A stretch of DNA of 35,934 bases from Nitrospirota bacterium (GTDB lineage: Bacteria; Nitrospirota; Thermodesulfovibrionia; Thermodesulfovibrionales; Magnetobacteriaceae). The stretch spans positions 1 to 35,934 of the forward strand of contig JADFYB010000013.1 of the NCBI GenBank assembly GCA_015233245.1. Direction: 5' to 3'. Of this stretch, positions 9,818 to 18,200 are shown piece by piece; position 1 is the stretch's first letter; each line of letters begins with the position of its first letter. The translations under genes and the position numbers were made by a program. The notes under the pieces are model-generated. The model saw only the letters and a list, made by a program, of their open reading frames with translations, ran no database searches and was not told the origin of the DNA.

Positions 9818-10480
9818 ATGACAACTTTTAAGAGCATAGAAATTTTAAATTTTATTTATGTAACTTTTTTGTCTTTAATCAGTCTTAGCATTAAGGGTAA
9901 TAATTTTAACAGTGATTATTGGTATGTGGATGTCGAACTTGTTAACCTTGTAAAGAAAGGTGATAATAATGCCTTTGAAAAACTGGTTGAAAGACATATG
10001 AACAATTTATATCGGTATTGCTATTTTATACTAAAAGAACAGATGGATGCTGAAGATGCATCAAAGGAGGCTTTTGTAAGATCATTTGAGAATATTAATA
10101 GCATTGATGATGGCAGGAGATACTATTCATGGGTCAAAACGACAGCAAAAAATATCTGCTTCGATATGTTAAAAAATAGACAGCGTGAGGGTGGAGAATT
10201 ACCTGAAGATGATGTCTTTAACGATAGTATGTCTATCGGACCAAAACCACCGGATAAACTCGTTGAGGAAAAAGAAACTAAGGCTGCTATTTGGAAAGCT
10301 CTATCGGAACTAAATGATTATGATAGAGAAATAATAGTTCTTAGGCATTTTGGAGAATTAACGTTTAAACAAATTGCTCCAAAAATCGGAATTACGGAAA
10401 ATGCCGTTAAACTACGCTTCTATAGAGCTTTGGAGAAATTATCAACGATGTTGGGACATTTAAAGGGGGATTTTCTATGA
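9818..10480 (+). CDS. ECF (sigma-70 family group IV) RNA polymerase sigma factor
   Basis: The sigma2 region spans about residues 50-125 (F-E-K-L-V-E-R-H-M-N-N-L-Y-R-Y-C, D-A-E-D-A-S-K-E-A-F-V-R-S-F, then W-V-K-T-T-A-K-N). The sigma4 HTH spans about 165-215 (L-N-D-Y-D-R-E-I-I-V-L-R-H-F, L-T-F-K-Q-I-A, I-T-E-N-A-V-K-L-R-F-Y-R-A-L-E-K-L). With the ATG at 9818 (GAAGAAG at 9807-9813) there is a hydrophobic N-terminal extension of about 36 residues that ECF factors normally lack. A GTG at 9926 would give a standard length but has no clear ribosome binding site. The stop overlaps the anti-sigma start (ATGA, 10477-10480), so the two are translationally coupled. Its likely targets are the promoters described at 10962 and 29676. 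Confidence 0.9.
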   Translation: MTTFKSIEILNFIYVTFLSLISLSIKGNNFNSDYWYVDVELVNLVKKGDNNAFEKLVERHMNNLYRYCYFILKEQMDAEDASKEAFVRSFENINSIDDGRRYYSWVKTTAKNICFDMLKNRQREGGELPEDDVFNDSMSIGPKPPDKLVEEKETKAAIWKALSELNDYDREIIVLRHFGELTFKQIAPKIGITENAVKLRFYRALEKLSTMLGHLKGDFL

Positions 10481-10743
10481 ATAAGAATATAACCTGTAAT
10501 GAGGTAAAAGGCAATCTTTATGAGTATATAAATGGTGAAATAAAGGACAATGTATTCAAGACAGATATTGAAAACCATCTTCAAGCTTGTGCCGATTGCA
10601 GACTTCATATGGAAAGAACGAAAAATACACTGAACTTGCTTAATATTATAACACCGCCACCTTTATCGCAAGGATTTTTGAAAAGTGTAACAAGAGAGAT
10701 TGAAAAAATATCCCCCAAAAAGAGCCTCGAGAAAGATAGATAG
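10477..10743 (+). CDS. zinc-finger (zf-HC2 type) anti-sigma factor, soluble
   Basis: 88-aa protein with the zinc-binding anti-sigma motif H-L-Q-A-C-A-D-C (H-x3-C-x2-C, about residues 33-40) preceded by an upstream Cys (C6). It is preceded by GGGGGA within the end of the sigma gene and starts on the ATGA overlap, the classic arrangement for a cognate ECF inhibitor. There is no membrane segment after the zinc domain, only a short tail (L-S-Q-G-F-L-K-S-V-T-R-E-I-E-K-I), so it should be cytoplasmic, perhaps sensing redox or zinc state and not envelope stress. Binding to the neighbouring sigma factor is inferred from context. Confidence 0.85.
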   Translation: MNKNITCNEVKGNLYEYINGEIKDNVFKTDIENHLQACADCRLHMERTKNTLNLLNIITPPPLSQGFLKSVTREIEKISPKKSLEKDR

Positions 10744-10757
10744 CTCAGATTATCCGC

Positions 10758-10795
10758 GCCTTATTCAACATCCATCTAATTAAGGCTTTTGTTTT
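10758..10795 (+). terminator. probable intrinsic terminator after sigma/anti-sigma operon
   Basis: GCCTTA (10758-10763) pairs with TAAGGC (10781-10786) across a 17-base loop and is followed by TTTTGTTTT. It lies 15 bases after the anti-sigma stop. Confidence 0.5.
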
Positions 10796-10961
10796 GAATT
10801 GATCAAAATAAATTCTTAAAGTTCTTCACTTAAATACCCGTTAAACCGTCACATCAAGATAGATAACATATCTTACCTGTTATTTTTTGCCCTGCTCCAT
10901 TTGCAAAACCACTTTTGTATCCAAAACAGATTTATCATTTACGAAAAATTATTTTTCAGCA

Positions 10962-10989
10962 TGACACTTTTATAAGTTTTAACAGTCTT
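10962..10989 (+). promoter_or_regulatory. conserved TGACAC-N17-GTCTT element, proposed ECF promoter (copy A)
   Basis: TGACAC at 10962-10967 followed by TTTT, and GTCTT at 10985-10989, exactly 17 bases apart. The same arrangement occurs at 29676-29703 (+) and 29408-29435 (-). In all three cases a GGAGG ribosome binding site and a member of the small-protein family follow. In copies A and B the distance from GACAC to GGAGG is identical (58 bases). The GTC core resembles the -10 element of many ECF sigma factors, and an ECF gene lies just upstream, so I infer an ECF promoter. The 170 bases between the terminator and this element show no gene I can support. Confidence 0.55.
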
Positions 10990-11033
10990 ATGTAGTAAAT
11001 AAGGGAATAAGAAACTGAAAGGAGGATATGAAA

Positions 11034-11171
11034 ATGAAACATCGGAATGATAAGTGCTTCATTGGAGGATGCGTAAGAGGGTACAAGACTGAAATAATCT
11101 TTAATGTGACGCTTTTGAGATTTGAACCTGTCCCTGCCGAAGAGTGTCCTCACACAGGGGGATATTATTAA
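11034..11171 (+). CDS. 45-aa small protein (GYK...GGYY family, copy A)
   Basis: Starts at ATG 11034 (GGAGG at 11021-11025, eight bases upstream); an in-frame ATG at 11028 is too close to the ribosome binding site. The product has three Cys and the landmarks V-R-G-Y-K-T-E, L-L-R-F-E-P-V-P-A-E-E and a C-terminal T-G-G-Y-Y. Related sequences occur at 29242-29369 (-), 29495-29639 (-) and 29754-29834 (+), sharing G-Y-K, R-F-(E/K)-P-V-P-A-E or G-G-Y at the end. Here the reading frame is intact and conserved against frameshifted relatives, which supports coding. It lies 81 bp before a pilin gene. Function unknown; no signal peptide or membrane segment. Confidence 0.6.
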   Translation: MKHRNDKCFIGGCVRGYKTEIIFNVTLLRFEPVPAEECPHTGGYY

Positions 11172-11191
11172 ATGTATAACCGACAGCTATC

Positions 11192-11222
11192 TTTAACGAT
11201 CGTTAAAAACTCCTTTGGAGTT
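11192..11222. promoter_or_regulatory. two adjacent perfect palindromes upstream of the pilin
   Basis: TTTAACGATCGTTAAA (11192-11207) is a perfect 16-bp palindrome. It is directly followed by AACTCC-TTT-GGAGTT (11208-11222), a perfect 6-bp stem with a 3-base loop. There is no T tract, so this is more likely an operator or an RNA structure in the pilin leader than a terminator. It sits 30 bp before the pilin start. Confidence 0.5.
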
Positions 11223-11252
11223 GATTAAAACAATATATTATGTGAGGTATTT

Positions 11253-11822
11253 ATGAAAAAAAATATTATTAATAGAAAAGCCAACATTTGTGAAAAGGCA
11301 CAAGCTCTGATGGGTTTTACGATAATCGAATTATTAATAGTTATGACTATTATTGGGATACTAACATCTATAGCCATTCCAATGTACGCCGGACAGCGGG
11401 AAAAGGCAAAGATTAGAGCTCTTGAGGCATCAGGAAAAGGTGTAGTATCTGAATTACAGTCGTATTTTGATGCATATGCTGCTAATGATCCTGTAATAAG
11501 AAGAAACAGGGCGCAATCCACAGTTGAACAATGTTGGGAAAGTGTTCGTGCGGCCAATACAACCAAAACATGTAACGCAATATATAATATGGCAGCGTCA
11601 GGAACTTATAATACTGTTAATGATGTTATGAACTTGTTCTATGATACTCATTATACTGAAAAAAGTCCCTGTGATGCTAATCAGCAATTATATACTCAAG
11701 GAACACCTGTTGTTTGTACTGTAAATTTAGAGGTTGACACCAGCGCTAAAAAAGTTCTACTTCAAGTCATTGGGAATGACACCTCAAATCCTTTGCTTAA
11801 ACAATGGATTGCTGCAAAGTAA
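11253..11822 (+). CDS. type IV pilin-like protein (major pilin/pseudopilin, N-methylation site)
   Basis: 189-aa protein with a class III leader: 21 residues ending in M-G, then F-T-I-I-E-L-L-I-V-M with the essential Glu at +5, and a hydrophobic helix continuing to G-I-L-T-S-I-A-I-P. After the helix comes A-G-Q-R-E-K-A-K-I-R-A-L-E, typical of GspG/PilA-type pilins. The globular part carries four Cys (C-W-E-S, K-T-C-N, S-P-C-D, V-V-C-T), likely two disulphides. It would be processed by a prepilin peptidase (PilD), which is not in the window. GAGGT before the ATG supports the start. It follows the small protein and the palindromes and is probably transcribed from the 10962 element. A paralogue lies at 29835. 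Confidence 0.9.
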   Translation: MKKNIINRKANICEKAQALMGFTIIELLIVMTIIGILTSIAIPMYAGQREKAKIRALEASGKGVVSELQSYFDAYAANDPVIRRNRAQSTVEQCWESVRAANTTKTCNAIYNMAASGTYNTVNDVMNLFYDTHYTEKSPCDANQQLYTQGTPVVCTVNLEVDTSAKKVLLQVIGNDTSNPLLKQWIAAK

Positions 11823-11872
11823 ATATATTATTACAACACTAACAACAATTGCCGATTTAGCTACTTTTACAA

Positions 11873-11892
11873 CCCCGCCTTTGCTGGCGGGG
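11873..11892 (+). terminator. GC-rich hairpin after the pilin gene
   Basis: CCCCGCC (11873-11879), six-base loop, GGCGGGG (11886-11892): a perfect 7-bp stem in otherwise AT-rich DNA, 50 bp after the pilin stop. The T tract is weak, so it may partly terminate or stabilise the 3' end. A similar GC-rich hairpin follows the second pilin locus (30792-30811). Confidence 0.6.
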
Positions 11893-11932
11893 TAAATTGT
11901 AACCTTATAATCAGATAAAAAGGAGTTATAAT

Positions 11933-12655
11933 ATGTTATCGAATGTAAATAAAGGAAATGAACTCCAGTGCGTTGCTGATGTTGTAAAATCTGTAAAATT
12001 ATTCTCTCATCTGACAGAAGAAGAATTCAGGGATATTCTAAAGGTGATAAAAATCAGAACATTCACAAAAGATAGTATCATCATCTGTTGTGAGGACACC
12101 AACGAATGCTTACATATAGTTTTAAATGGGGAGGTAAGAATAAGCCGATCCACTAAAGACGGTATGGATATTATAGTTGCAATAGGGCAACCAGGTGATT
12201 ATTTTGGCGAGATGTCTTTAATTGATGGCCATGCTGCATCTGCCACAGTTACAGCAACAAAAAACTCACTTATTGCGTCAATTTTTAAGAGTGATTTTCA
12301 TAATCTTATTTGTGCCGATAGGATAATCCTTGATAATTTGCTCCGTACTCTATGTGCTCGATTGAGGTCTGCCACAGAAACAATCGAAATGCTCAACTAT
12401 AACACTGCTCCGAAGAGACTTGAAATGTGTTTTAAGTCATTAGCTAATACCTGTGGTGATATTGATAACGGAGGAATTACACTTAAAATTAAACTTACTC
12501 ATCAGGATATTGCAGACATGACCGGCATGACCCGTCCAACAGTTACAAAGGTATTGGATGATTGGAAACGATTTGGGTACATAACGATACTTCAGGATAA
12601 AAAAATTCGGTTAAGTGCAGAATTTATTAAAAACATCTGCTCAGTGTCAATATAG
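11933..12655 (+). CDS. CRP/FNR-family transcriptional regulator
   Basis: 240-aa protein. A cyclic-nucleotide-binding-like beta roll at about residues 20-135 contains G-D-Y-F-G-E-M-S-L-I-D-G-H-A-A-S-A-T-V. The Arg of the CRP phosphate-binding cassette (R-[ST/A]-A) is replaced by Ala, so classical cAMP binding is doubtful. A dimerisation helix follows, and the C-terminal winged HTH at about 185-230 has L-T-H-Q-D-I-A-D-M-T-G-M-T-R-P-T-V-T-K-V-L, the usual recognition helix. There is no N-terminal Cys cluster of the FNR kind. AGGAG at 11921-11925 supports the ATG. It lies between the pilin and the kinase cluster; regulation of either is possible but unproven. Confidence 0.88.
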   Translation: MLSNVNKGNELQCVADVVKSVKLFSHLTEEEFRDILKVIKIRTFTKDSIIICCEDTNECLHIVLNGEVRISRSTKDGMDIIVAIGQPGDYFGEMSLIDGHAASATVTATKNSLIASIFKSDFHNLICADRIILDNLLRTLCARLRSATETIEMLNYNTAPKRLEMCFKSLANTCGDIDNGGITLKIKLTHQDIADMTGMTRPTVTKVLDDWKRFGYITILQDKKIRLSAEFIKNICSVSI

Positions 12656-12676
12656 ATTTTACGGCTACCAGACATG

Positions 12677-12704
12677 TTGAAAAATATTAAGAGTTAGGTA
12701 TAAA
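12677..12704 (+). promoter_or_regulatory. sigma-70-like promoter for the kinase cluster
   Basis: TTGAAA (12677-12682), 16-base spacer, TATAAA (12699-12704), about 100 bp before the FHA-kinase start. It is a good match to -35/-10 consensus in the only sizeable gap before the cluster, although AT-rich DNA gives chance matches. Confidence 0.4.
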
Positions 12705-12811
12705 ATAATTTGGTATTATATATTTACTAAAGTGGCAGCTTAAGAGGAGAGAAACGATCTTTCCGTAAAACTCAAATATTTAAAGAATATAGCATCATAG
12801 AGGTGTCAGTT

Positions 12812-14266
12812 ATGCCGGCAAAGGTTTGTCTTAAGATTATAAAAGGAAATCTTACTGGGAAAGAATATGTATATGATCAACGCACTGTTTGTATCATTGG
12901 TCGAAAAAGGGATTGCAACATAGTTTTGTCATCAGATGATGATCATCGGAGGATATCACGTCATCATTGTTTATTGGACATTAATCCGCCGGATATAAGA
13001 ATAAGAGATTTTGGTAGTCTGAACGGGACATATGTTAATGGAAAGAAAATTGGACAGCGTAATAAAGAACATAACCACGAAGAGGCAACCAGAACATGTC
13101 TCCCTGAATATGATCTAAAAAATGATGATGAGTTTGAGTTGGGAAATACCGTATTTAAGGTGATAATAAGTGAACCTGTATATTGCATACAGTGTTTTGT
13201 TGAAATACCAGAAGCAAAGAAAAGTCACTTAGAGTATAATACATCATCTACTGGAATTACGTATTTATGTGAAAAATGTAGGGAGAAACCGATTGCAGTA
13301 AATCCTAAAGACAAAACACAAGTGTCCGAATTGTCTCATCAAAAAGAAAGAGATAGTGATGAGACGATCATAAGAACTGTTAAAAAAATTGCAGATGTCA
13401 GGGGACTGAAAGTTATTAAAGAGTTAGGTCAAGGAGGTATGGGTGCTGTTTATTTGATGCGAAATACCAAAACAATGAATGAGTTGGCTCTAAAAGTAAT
13501 GCTTCCCCAAACGGCATCAGACAATGATACTATAGAAATATTTCTCCGTGAAGCGGAAAACACAAGATCGCTAGACCATCCAAATGTTGTAAAAATGATG
13601 GACCTGGGGTTTGCAGAAGGAGCATGTTACTTTACTTTGGAATTCTGTAACGATGGTAATGTCAAAACACTTATGAAAAACAATGGAGGTACGCTTTCCT
13701 TAGATGAAGCTCTAAATATAACTTTACAGGCCCTTGACGGTTTACACTATGCTCATAGTGTTGAAATACCATTTGTTAAACTCATAGATGGCGGTTACGC
13801 TAAAGGGCGAGGCTTAGTACACAGGGATATAAAACCTGAGAATATACTTTTAAATACATATAATGGTAAGTATCAGGTAAAAGTGTCCGATTTTGGATTG
13901 TCAAAAGCATTTGATTTAGCAGGTCTAAGTGGGCTTACGGTTAGTGGAAAATTAGGAGGTACGCTATCATTTATGTGTAGGGAGCAATTGCTAAATTATA
14001 GAAGTGCAATGCCTGCGGTAGATATTTGGTCAATGGCGGCAACTTTGTACAACATTTTGACAGGATATGTTCCGAGAGAATTCATCCCTTATGATATTGA
14101 TCCAATAACAATAATTTTAAACAACCCGGCTATACCAATTAGAAAAAGAAAGAGTTCGATACCACATAAACTTGCAGAGGTCATAGATGCAGCTCTTATA
14201 GAGGAGCCTAAATTAATATTTACAAGTGCTTTAGATTTTAAAAAAGAGCTGGAAAATGCACTATAA
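12812..14266 (+). CDS. FHA-domain Ser/Thr protein kinase with internal zinc ribbon
   Basis: 484 aa from ATG 12812, chosen over the in-frame GTG at 12803 because AGAGG at 12799-12803 lies eight bases before the ATG. Residues about 5-115 form an FHA domain (I-G-R-K-R-D-C-N-I-V-L, I-S-R-H-H-C, S-L-N-G-T-Y-V-N-G), which binds phospho-Thr peptides. A four-Cys zinc ribbon follows (C125-x2-C128, C153-x2-C156). The Hanks kinase starts near 198: G-Q-G-G-M-G-A-V-Y loop, catalytic Lys 228, H-R-D at 337-339, D-F-G at 360-362. All key residues are present, so it should be active. There is an insert of about 15 residues before H-R-D. No membrane segment. It likely phosphorylates or reads phosphorylation on the neighbouring giant proteins; this is inferred from clustering (40-bp gap to the next gene). 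Confidence 0.9.
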   Translation: MPAKVCLKIIKGNLTGKEYVYDQRTVCIIGRKRDCNIVLSSDDDHRRISRHHCLLDINPPDIRIRDFGSLNGTYVNGKKIGQRNKEHNHEEATRTCLPEYDLKNDDEFELGNTVFKVIISEPVYCIQCFVEIPEAKKSHLEYNTSSTGITYLCEKCREKPIAVNPKDKTQVSELSHQKERDSDETIIRTVKKIADVRGLKVIKELGQGGMGAVYLMRNTKTMNELALKVMLPQTASDNDTIEIFLREAENTRSLDHPNVVKMMDLGFAEGACYFTLEFCNDGNVKTLMKNNGGTLSLDEALNITLQALDGLHYAHSVEIPFVKLIDGGYAKGRGLVHRDIKPENILLNTYNGKYQVKVSDFGLSKAFDLAGLSGLTVSGKLGGTLSFMCREQLLNYRSAMPAVDIWSMAATLYNILTGYVPREFIPYDIDPITIILNNPAIPIRKRKSSIPHKLAEVIDAALIEEPKLIFTSALDFKKELENAL

Positions 14267-14294
14267 CTAAATGTATGCATTTAGAATTTTCAAA

Positions 14295-15285
14295 GAGATA
14301 GTACAATGGGATTAGAGATAACCTGTCCTAATTGTAAAGCAAGCTTTAAAAACATACCTGAAGAGCATTTAGGAAAATCCGCTACATGCAAGAAATGTGA
14401 AACTAAATTTAAAATTCAACAAATTAATAATCTTGAAGATAATAATCAAAATAAACCTCTCAAAAACATAGAAATAACAATGTATAAAGATGAAAATAAG
14501 ATTCCATTTTCTTTTAAAGAAGGCGATGTGATATTGGATTTATATGAGGTTAAAAGTGTTTTAGGTCAGGGCGGTATGGGGATAGTTTATAAGGTTTACC
14601 ACAAGGAGTGGAAAGTTGATTTAGCAATGAAGAACCCATTACCAAAACAATTTGACAAGCCTAAAGCTATAGAGAATTTTGAGAGGGAAGCCGAGACATG
14701 GATTCAACTCGGACTTCATCCATATGTCGTAAGCTGTTATTACGTTCGCCAATTAGGTGGTACACCCCGTGTTTTTGCTGAATGTGTTGATGGCGGGACG
14801 TTAAGGGATTGGATTAGAAATGGTAAATTGACACAGATAGATAAGATCATAGATGTAGCAATACAATTTGCATGGGGACTGCATTATGCACATGAAAATG
14901 GCGTTGTTCATCAAGACGTTAAACCAGCTAACGTAATGATGACACCGGAGGGAATTCCTAAAGTAACAGATTTTGGTCTTGCAAAATATAGAGAAATGAC
15001 GGAACTAACCAGTGATATCAAAAATAAGAGTATATGGGTTAGTTATGGAGGGATGACCCAGGCATATTGCTCACCGGAGCAGGCAAGCAAAAGACCCCTA
15101 ACACGTAAAACCGATATATGGTCCTGGGGCATATCGGTGTTGGAGATGTTTACTGGTGGTGTTGATTGGATTCATGGCCAGCTAGCACCTCATGCTTTGG
15201 ATAAGTATATAAGAGAAGATAATAGAATAAAGATACCTGATTCATTAGCAGATTTACTTAAGCATTGCTTTAAAGAAAATCCATC
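14295..15285 (+). repeat. identical 991-bp block, copy 1
   Basis: From GAGATAGTACA before the start codon to codon 327 this sequence reads as identical to 18911-19901 (constant offset 4616). Beyond 15285/19901 the two genes diverge at once to paralogue level. It covers the ribosome binding region, zinc ribbon and whole kinase core. Confidence 0.9.
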
Positions 15286-18200
15286 GGACAGGCCAGAAGA
15301 TATGGGTACGATATCAGAAACATTAAAAGAAATATATAGAGAAGTAACTGGGAATGATTATATAAGAGAAACACCTAAAAATATAAGAGAGGTACCCGAT
15401 ACACTTAACAATATGGCAACATCAATGTTGGATTTAGGTAAAAAAGAAAAAGCACTGGAGCTATGGGATAAAGCATTGCAAATAGACAGTACGCATATTG
15501 AATCTATTTATAACCAGGGATTATTAAAGCATCGTATGGGGTTAATAAAAAATATCGAGTTGATAAATGATATCAATAATATATTGTTATCTGAAAAAAA
15601 TAGATATAGATTAAATAATTTGTTAATTGATATATATTGTGAAGTTAAATATTTCAAGGAAGCCTCTGACTTATTAGAGGAAGTTAAAAATAATTTGAAT
15701 GAAGATGAATATAATAATTTCACAGAACGCATAAATAAAAACATTATAAAAGAAATTCCCAGAAAAAAAAGTGATATACCTTATGCTAGTTCTGTATCAC
15801 TAAGTCCTGATAATCATTTTGCTTTAATTGGAGGTTGGGATTATTCATTAACAATTTGGAATATTGCATCGAGTGAATGTTTTCGGAGTTTCAAAGGTCA
15901 TAAAGATAGGATTACTTCTGTATTATTTAGTTATGATGGGTGTTTTGCTGTATCGGCAAGTGAGGATATCACTATAAAAATATGGGAAGTTGATACATGT
16001 ACATGTTATAGAACATTTCAAGGACATACACAAACAATTGCCTCTGTAACGATAAGTCAAGATAGATGTTTTGTCGTATCTGGCAGCTATGATTGGACAT
16101 TGATTTTGTGGGATGTACTCAGAGGAAAACACATTAAAACTTTTAAAGGACATGACGGTAATGTTACATCCGTTGCACTTGCTGCAGATAATAGCTTTAT
16201 TTTATCAGGAAGCAGTGATAATACGATAAAAGTATGGGATGCCAAGGAAGGTAAATGTTTAAGAACTTTTAATGGACATAGTGATGCAGTTAATTCTATA
16301 TCGCTAAGCTATGATAATCGTTTTGCTTTATCCGGAGGTAACGATAATACAATAAAATTATGGGATGTTAGCACTGGCGACTGTTTAAGAACTTTTAATG
16401 GACATAAAGGTAAGGTAAATTGTGTATCAATGAGCAAAAACAACCATTTCGCATTGTCTGCAAGCGATGATAATACAGTAAGGATGTGGGATATTGCTAC
16501 TGGTGAATGTTTAAGTATTGTTTTTAACAACAATGCTGTACAATCTGTGAGTTTCTCTAAAGATAATACGTTATTGATTTATACGTCTGGGGGTTTATTT
16601 ACAGTTTGTTCGATACCAGATAATATGGCTATATATAGAGCTAATTATATCTTATCAGAGATGCAAAAGTCAGAAAAAGAATATAATAGACAGTATGAAA
16701 ATGTAAACAGAATTGAGGACATATATAAATATCTTAAAAATGATAATTATTATGATGCATGCAATGTATTCAATACATATAAAAACAATATTAAATACGA
16801 ACATGAAATATTAGTGCTTGTTGAGCCATGCTCCATACTTTATCGCCACTTATGTCGTACAAAAATAAGGAGAATAATACCTTACAAAGTATTTGATGGC
16901 CACAGTAAAAAGATAACTGAAATGATTTTAAGTAATGATTCTCGTTTTCTTCTATCAGGAAGTGCTGATGGATCTATAATATTATGGGATATTAATACTG
17001 GTGAATGCTCAAAAACATTTGAGGGGCACAATGGTTCTGTCACTTCAGTATCAATTAGTCAAGATAGTCGCTTAGCTTTATCAGGAGGGAGTGATCATAC
17101 AATAAAGTTGTGGGATACCGCAACAGGTAAATTTGTAAAAAGCCTCCATGCTCATACACAAGATGTTTTATCTGTAACACTAAGTAAAGATAATTCATTT
17201 GTCTTATCAGGAAGTAAAGATAAGACAATTAAATTATCTGATACTAATGATGGTATCTGCATAAAGACTTTTAGAACTAATGAATCATTATTGACTTCAT
17301 TATCGATCAGTCAGGATAATCGTTTTATTTTATCTGGAAACACTTTACAATTATGGGATATAGAAACAGGGCGATGTCTAAGAAATTTTCATGGTTATAA
17401 CAATGCTAAGTCGATTCTACTTAGCGATGATGATTGTCTTGCTCTATCAGAAGGATATGATAACACTCTGAATTTGTGGAATATTTCTTCTGGTAAATGT
17501 ATAAAAATATTCCATTTGGATGCTACATCGCTTCTTGATGAAAATGATAGTGCAATAACCGGGAGTGAAATTGAGAGGTATTTTTGGACAATATTTAGTA
17601 ATCAGACTTTAAAAACTTTTAATTGGAATAAATATAAATCATCATCTTGTTTTCCTATTATAAGTAAGGATTGGCGATTTGTTATTGCAAAAAATGAAAA
17701 AGATGAAAGCAAGATAAACGTATTTTTTATTGATTGGGAACTTATATATAAAAAACCTATCGACTGGGATGAAGGAGCGTTACCATACATTGAGCTATTC
17801 ATAAATCAACACACTCCTTATGCTTCAAACATACCATTAGATCGAGAACCTACGAACAGTGAAATTAAACTTGCTCTGACAAGGAGAGGTAAGGTCTCTT
17901 GGACAGAAGAAGATTTTTTGAAATTAAATGACGAGATAGCATATGCCGGTTATGGTTGGTTAAAGACTAAAGGTGTGCGATTAAAACTATATAACTTAAC
18001 ACGTAATATATCAAAAGATTTTGGAGAAATCAATAATGAAACAACAAATAATTACATGTATAAAAATGCTAATAGCAATATAATTACAAGAATATTAATA
18101 TATTTCTTGCAGTGGTTTAGAATAATAACAGAAAAAGGTGATTTTACCTATAGAAAAATCTTTATATATATATTTATAGTCACATTCGCAATGTTATATG

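Noticed and set aside
10800..10960. Possible minus-strand fragment with G-Y-K as another small-protein copy
   Set aside because: Only the three-residue match is present. The rest does not align and stops interrupt it.
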